Source of the DNA: Sternotherus odoratus
Lineage: Eukaryota > Chordata > Testudines > Kinosternidae
Assembly (NCBI GenBank): GCA_032164245.1
Contig: JAVMKO010000003.1
Location: 92,875,890 to 92,939,889, forward strand
Direction of reading: 5' to 3'
Length of the DNA stretch: 64,000 nucleotides
Below the pieces are notes generated by a model. The model saw only the letters and a list, made by a program, of their open reading frames with translations, was not told the origin of the DNA and made no database searches. Within the stretch, counting starts at the first letter, position 1; each line of letters begins with the position of its first letter. The translations under genes and the position numbers were made by a program. Shown here in pieces: positions 54,901-60,900 of the stretch.

Positions 54901-57900
54901 AAACTGGCCACTGAGCTTCTATGTGATGGTGGGCAACTCACACTAAATTCTTCACAGGTGGTCACTAGCTGTCTATTCCTCATTCTCTGGGTGCCCAATT
55001 TGTGATCCTGGGGTTTGATTTGCAGAAGTGCTGAGCACTCACAGGTGCAAATGAAGACAATGGGAAATGTTGTTCAAATATATAAAGCAATATACTACTA
55101 AATACTCTGAAAAATCAAATCCCAGGTGTTTCAAATTGAACAATATGGTTGACCTAATCCTTTTGTGTCTCAGTTCCCCATTTCTCTAACGGGGAAAATT
55201 CCCCTCACCTCACAGAGGTACTGTGAAGATTAACTCATTAATGTCTATGAAGCACTTAGATACTATAGTGATGAGTGACACAAGAATGCCCATGAAGAAA
55301 TTAATAAGATTGTCTGGGTTTGAATAATACAATAACTAAGGCCTAGAACCACACACTAAACAATGAGGGAAAAAGAAAATATTGAATAGCTGCTATTTAA
55401 GTGAACACTGTCCATCCTATGAAAAAAGTAGTATGTGAACATGTAATTAATGACCATACCATAATACATATGTACAGGGGAACCAAATTAAGCTTGCACA
55501 GGCAAGCTTAATTCTTGCATTTCCATTGCTTTCGAGTGCTCGAATTTGCAACCCTAATAATACTCTTTTAAGATAGTTTTGTGTAATTGTATTTATTTTT
55601 ACAGTCAATGTGTCCTTTTCATTTATTCAGAAAGAGGAAAGAGAAAGAAGAGGGACAAGATGTCTCCAGTTTCCATCCACAACATATTGCTTGGGCAGTT
55701 GGGTCTCTGGAGCTATTCAGTTTACAATTCCAGAGTTCTAATTTAAATACTAACCTTCCACTGCTTATGGAGTTTCCTAACAGCTTCCTGCAGGCTGTGT
55801 TGTTCTTGCTCAGGAAGGATGTCAGTAAGTTCATCACAAGCTTTCAGGAAGGCATTAAGCACTCTTTGGTCCAACTGGCTGAAAAACTCCTGATGTTGAA
55901 AGCAAAGTTAGACGGTTAGATTGCTTAGTGTTATTGATATGGAAAGCAACAGGAATTAAGTTCAGAATTACGTATTTTATACTATCACATACAAGCTCTC
56001 TGCAAGCTTGGAAGGAAGCTGCATTAAAAAGACTGAATTCAAGTTAAGAAATGGTACAATATTTAGCAGGAAGTTGGAGTTAGCAGGAGTTATTCCTGAA
56101 TAATTTCTAAGGTATAAAATCAACTAATTCTTGTACATTTCAGCAACTGTCTAGAGTTGGTATCCTATACACATAGGATTCTGCACTAAAACAGTATTTT
56201 TAAAGAACAATAAAAGTTGTAATATTACTGGTTAGCTCATTTACTTAATAAGAACTCCTATATTTTTTCTTGACACTAAGTCCTGCTGAACAGTATCATT
56301 CTAATATCGGATTCCAACTCATTTATAAGATCAAATAGATTTTGTACTAGTGTAACATATGTTCATTGTTAAAGCCTACATAGTGACTGCAACGAAAGTC
56401 AGAGAATCTACTCACAGTATGTTTCCTGAGAAGTTCTTCTGGATTTCCTTTTTCTTCTAGGCAGCCATGGGCAATCTGTAGTACTTTCTCTAGTTCTGCC
56501 CTCGACTCCTCAAATTTTTTCATCAAACGGCTATTTGCTTCTACATTTTTTCTCCAGTCACCAGTCTTCTTGACCATATCCTACGTTACAAGTGAAGAAA
56601 AAATTAGCTTGTATTTTTCCCCAGATTATTTTCTGAACTATGATCTTTATTAACTATACTATCTACAGTCCCTCATTGAAATGCTTTCTGTTGGAGCTGC
56701 CCTTTGGGCTTGTGAAGTTCATAGCTTCTCCTCTGGTACCTATAAATGTCCATGTTATTTTCATTCTCCCATTAAAATAAAATAAATCTATCTAATTTAT
56801 TGAATTTGGGGGATTTCCATATGACCTATCATTGTGACTAGACCTTTTCCCAAAAGATCACAAGTTATTCATGGCCCTCTCTCATCAGAGACCCCCTGGT
56901 TTGGCCTTTGAGACCCATGAACCCCACAACTACAGGTGTCACGATTTTTGAGGGGCCAAAACCAACCTCCAGATGTGGAGACGGGCAAAAAAATATATAT
57001 TTCCAGCTAGCTGCCTGCATCCAAGCACTGTGAATACTGTGTAGTACTAAGAAAGGTAGTCACTCTTATGGTTTAATACCAACTCTAACACTCACTCCTT
57101 CTGTGGTGTTTGTCAAATCACTCAATTTTTTTTGCTTTAGTTTCCTAATCTGAAAAATGAGAAGAACAATACTTACTGGTGGGAAAAAGAGAATGGAGGA
57201 TATCTTATGTTTGCATTAGCTAATGTTTCTAGAGCTCAAATACATAAGTTCTCTTATTCAAGATGCATAAAAAACTGCAAAGGGCTGGAAGCAATAAACC
57301 CACAAAGAAAAACGACACTCAAAAAACCTTTTCTATAGCTTACCTAGCTGCACTTCTCTTGAAGTGAGACACCTGAGGATACCAACAAAGGCAACAACCC
57401 CTTCTCACCATAGACACTTTAAAGAACAGTGTCAGACTTTTGGAGATGAGACCCCTTCCCTTAGAATTAATGTATTTGGTTGTGTACTTCCCCAACCCAG
57501 ACAAAAATAGACACATGCAAAAGTACGCTTGATAGCCTACTCATAAACCTAACAGACACCTTAACACAGCTTGCATTAAGTTACAAATACACAATCTTTT
57601 AATGTGAAGGGTGTGCCTATTTCTCTGTGGACAGTTTATCAATTTGTGAGACTTTTTTGAAACTGACATTCCGAGGTTGTCCTCCACTTCCAGTCTCAGA
57701 TGATACTTTGTCTTTGTCTTTAGCACAGTCAACACAGAGAATCTAATCTCACACAAATAAGATGAACCAAACAGCAAAAGAACTTTGATCATACACTTTG
57801 ACAAATCAGGATATTATGAGCCACCTTTCAACCAAAAATCCCCCAAAGACTTTTTTTAAAATTGAATGTCCAGTGTGCTATCACTCTAAAGTTCAATCAA

Positions 57901-60900
57901 CTTGTCCTGAATGACACTTTAGAGATGGGACAAAGTCAGTGCCTCAGCTACAAAAGGCTGGGGTGTATTTCCTCCAGAAAAATATTTACCCAAACTGGCT
58001 CTGAGAGAAGTCAAGTGGTTCTCAATTGGCTCCACAACACTAAATAGTTTAGATTCTGTTTCATCAATAACATTTAACAATGGGGATAGAATGCGTAAAC
58101 CAGTTTTGATTTTTGTTTTCCAAAGATCTAATTCTCTCTTGAATGCCGATATCTTGTTGTGCAGATCAAAAATAGTACTTTCTGCTCTTTGCAAAAAGAC
58201 AATACAAATAGAATTCATTTTGTCAAAAATATCAGCAGGGTAAGCCAAAAGCACAAGCCAGCAGGGATAACAGTGTCTCTGAATTGTTGAAATTCAAATT
58301 CACCAGAAAAAAAAAATCACATTTTGTTTCTCAGTTCATAAACACATTGCAACACTTTCCCACTGGATAGTCAACTGACTTCCATATGAAACAACAAAGA
58401 ATCATGCTCTGTCCTATTTCTGCATTGAAGCGTGATTTCTCCACTAACTGCAATGGAACTGAAACCAAAATGCAAATATGCTTCGTTATATTTTCTTGGT
58501 TTTGCAGATTTTTTGTCTCTAACTACTTTAACCATTTCAGCTTTTGCCTTTCGTTTCGGAACACTACCATGACAGGATATGATATGCTGAACCGGAAGGC
58601 AGCAAAGGTAATTATTGCTATAGAAATGATTGTCGGCTTATAATTAAATACATGGCGACACTTTCCTGTGTACTGCATCACCAGCCTTGTATTGTCCAAA
58701 AAAGTCCATCTGATTATATCAGTTGCAAAATGTTTCCTCCTACTTAAGGCCACCCTTAATTTGCGATACTGCAGAAATTGCAGATCCCATAATATTAGGA
58801 CTCCACCACAAATTTGTCAGCTGGGTGGCTGACAGTGGGAGCTCTGCCATGCATGGGGCTGAAAACGGGAGCCTTAGCCCTGGGTGGCTGGTGATCGGGG
58901 TTCCCACCGTCGGCCCCGGGTGGCTGGAGGCCATGGCTCCTACTACCAGTCGCCTGGTTGACGAAATTGTAGTGGAAGACTAACATTGAGGGATCTTCAA
59001 TTTCCACAATAGTCTGAATTAAGTAGGGCCTTAGCAATTCTAATTTTTAAAAAGCAAAAAAAAAAAAATTCCTTGTGCATTGTGCTCACCCCATGGACAT
59101 TCCTCCACCCACCACGGGTTGAAAACCTCTGTTATAGAAAATAGGTCAGTTAATTATAATACCCAACTCCTACATAGCACTTTTCATCAACAGATTTCAA
59201 AGTGCCTCATCCTTTTTAATGTATTTATCTTCACATCACCCCTGTGAGATAGGGAAGTATTATTGTGTTTGTTTTGCAGATGTGGAACTGAGGAACAAGA
59301 GGCTAAGTGACTTGCTTAAGGTCACAGGGGACGTTTCTGGTGGAACAGAGTCTTGAACCTGGGTCTTCAAGTAAGTAAGTGAGACAGATTTGAGCCCTAA
59401 ATGTGGAGTAGTACATAAACCAAATGTTTGCAACTTTCGGCATTTGCCTCTCACTGTAACTATGATTTATTTCCAGTGGAAATACAAGCCGAGCAACACT
59501 GAGTTTTGCAAAAATCACCATGCTCAATTCTTTGAGTAGGGTGAGGTGCATGAACAGATGGTTGCCAGTGAGAGCTGTGATAACATGTGCTGGTAGAGAG
59601 GTCTGGGCAGTAACACAGAAGGGCAGTTCCTCTGTGTGGATCTTCTAACCCTGTAAACAGATGGCCTGAAATCTGTGGGATTCCTCTCTTGATCTCAGGT
59701 TATCAGAGGGGTGCAGAGGACTTCTGACCTGAAGGTCATTACATGGAGAAGCAGATCCCAAGCTCTCTGAGCACAGGACACATGAAAAACCTGAGAATCT
59801 CAATTCACAGAGCATTGTGAAGTATCTCCTCCCCATGTCTTTATTTCTGCTGCAACTTCAAATTCTAAAAAGGGGGAATTATCCCACTATATCATGACAC
59901 TGTTGGTACAAACTGGAGTAAGGGAAAGATTTCAGTGAGACTGAGCATCTGTGGCTGGGTATAAGTGTATTGTATTAAAGTAGTAAAAGTATATTAGATT
60001 TTAAGTAATTTAGTTACCTTGGTGCAAGTTTTATAACACAGATAAGCCCTGTGTTTGGTTTAAAGAGTATGTGGGTGTCTGGAGAGGAGAAAAACAAAGG
60101 AAACTTCTTTGTGCCCCCTGTGGCAATAGCTGAAGACTGATAGAAAGCAAAGAGAACACATTGGCAACAAGTGCACACTAAGAGTATGTATACACGGTAA
60201 CTAAACCCCAGGGGTTGGCCCAGGTCTGCTATGTAGGCATCTGGGCTTGGCTGGAACTCTAGGACCCTGTGAGGCTGGAGAGTTCCACAGCTCAGGCGCC
60301 AGCCCAAGCCCGGATGGCTACAAAACAATGAAGCACCCACGCAGCCCAAGTTCCGTGAGCCTGAGTCAGCTGGCACAGTCCGGCCGCAGGTTTTACTTTG
60401 CTGTGTAGACATATCCTAAAAGAGTCTCAAAAATGTACTAAAAAACAACATAACTACCTGAAAAGTGACCTGGATCTCTGTGACCTTCTTCTGAAGCATC
60501 AGAGGATTGAAATGTTGTAACACCTTACTCGAAGCCACAAACTTCAGAATGTCCTGACTGTTTCTCTCAATCAGGGACAGAGCTTTCTTGCAGTTTTCTT
60601 GGTATGCTACCAAATCCTAAAAGAAAGAAACACAATTCTGTTCCAGCCAGAAGCAAAGGAAGGAAACGTTCAGGGAAAAAAAGCCTAGGGGGGCATTTAT
60701 GGCAATAAGAAAATGGAAGTTGAGGACAGTTTAAACAAGACATGAGAGAGAATAATATAAATCCTGCAAACTTTTTCCAGGCGTGGTCAGCCCCATCCAC
60801 AGGAATTCAGGAAGTCATACAGAATAGCTTGCAGGATAGGATCCATACGGGTAGTTTTACAAAATGCAAGGGTCTTTTCTGGCTGTATGATTCCATCATT

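Noticed and set aside
57919..58254. Possible additional SYNE1 exon (helical, charged)
   Set aside because: The content matches hAT transposases, and the W4-W5 junction is already seamless in frame (VTFQ to DMVKK).
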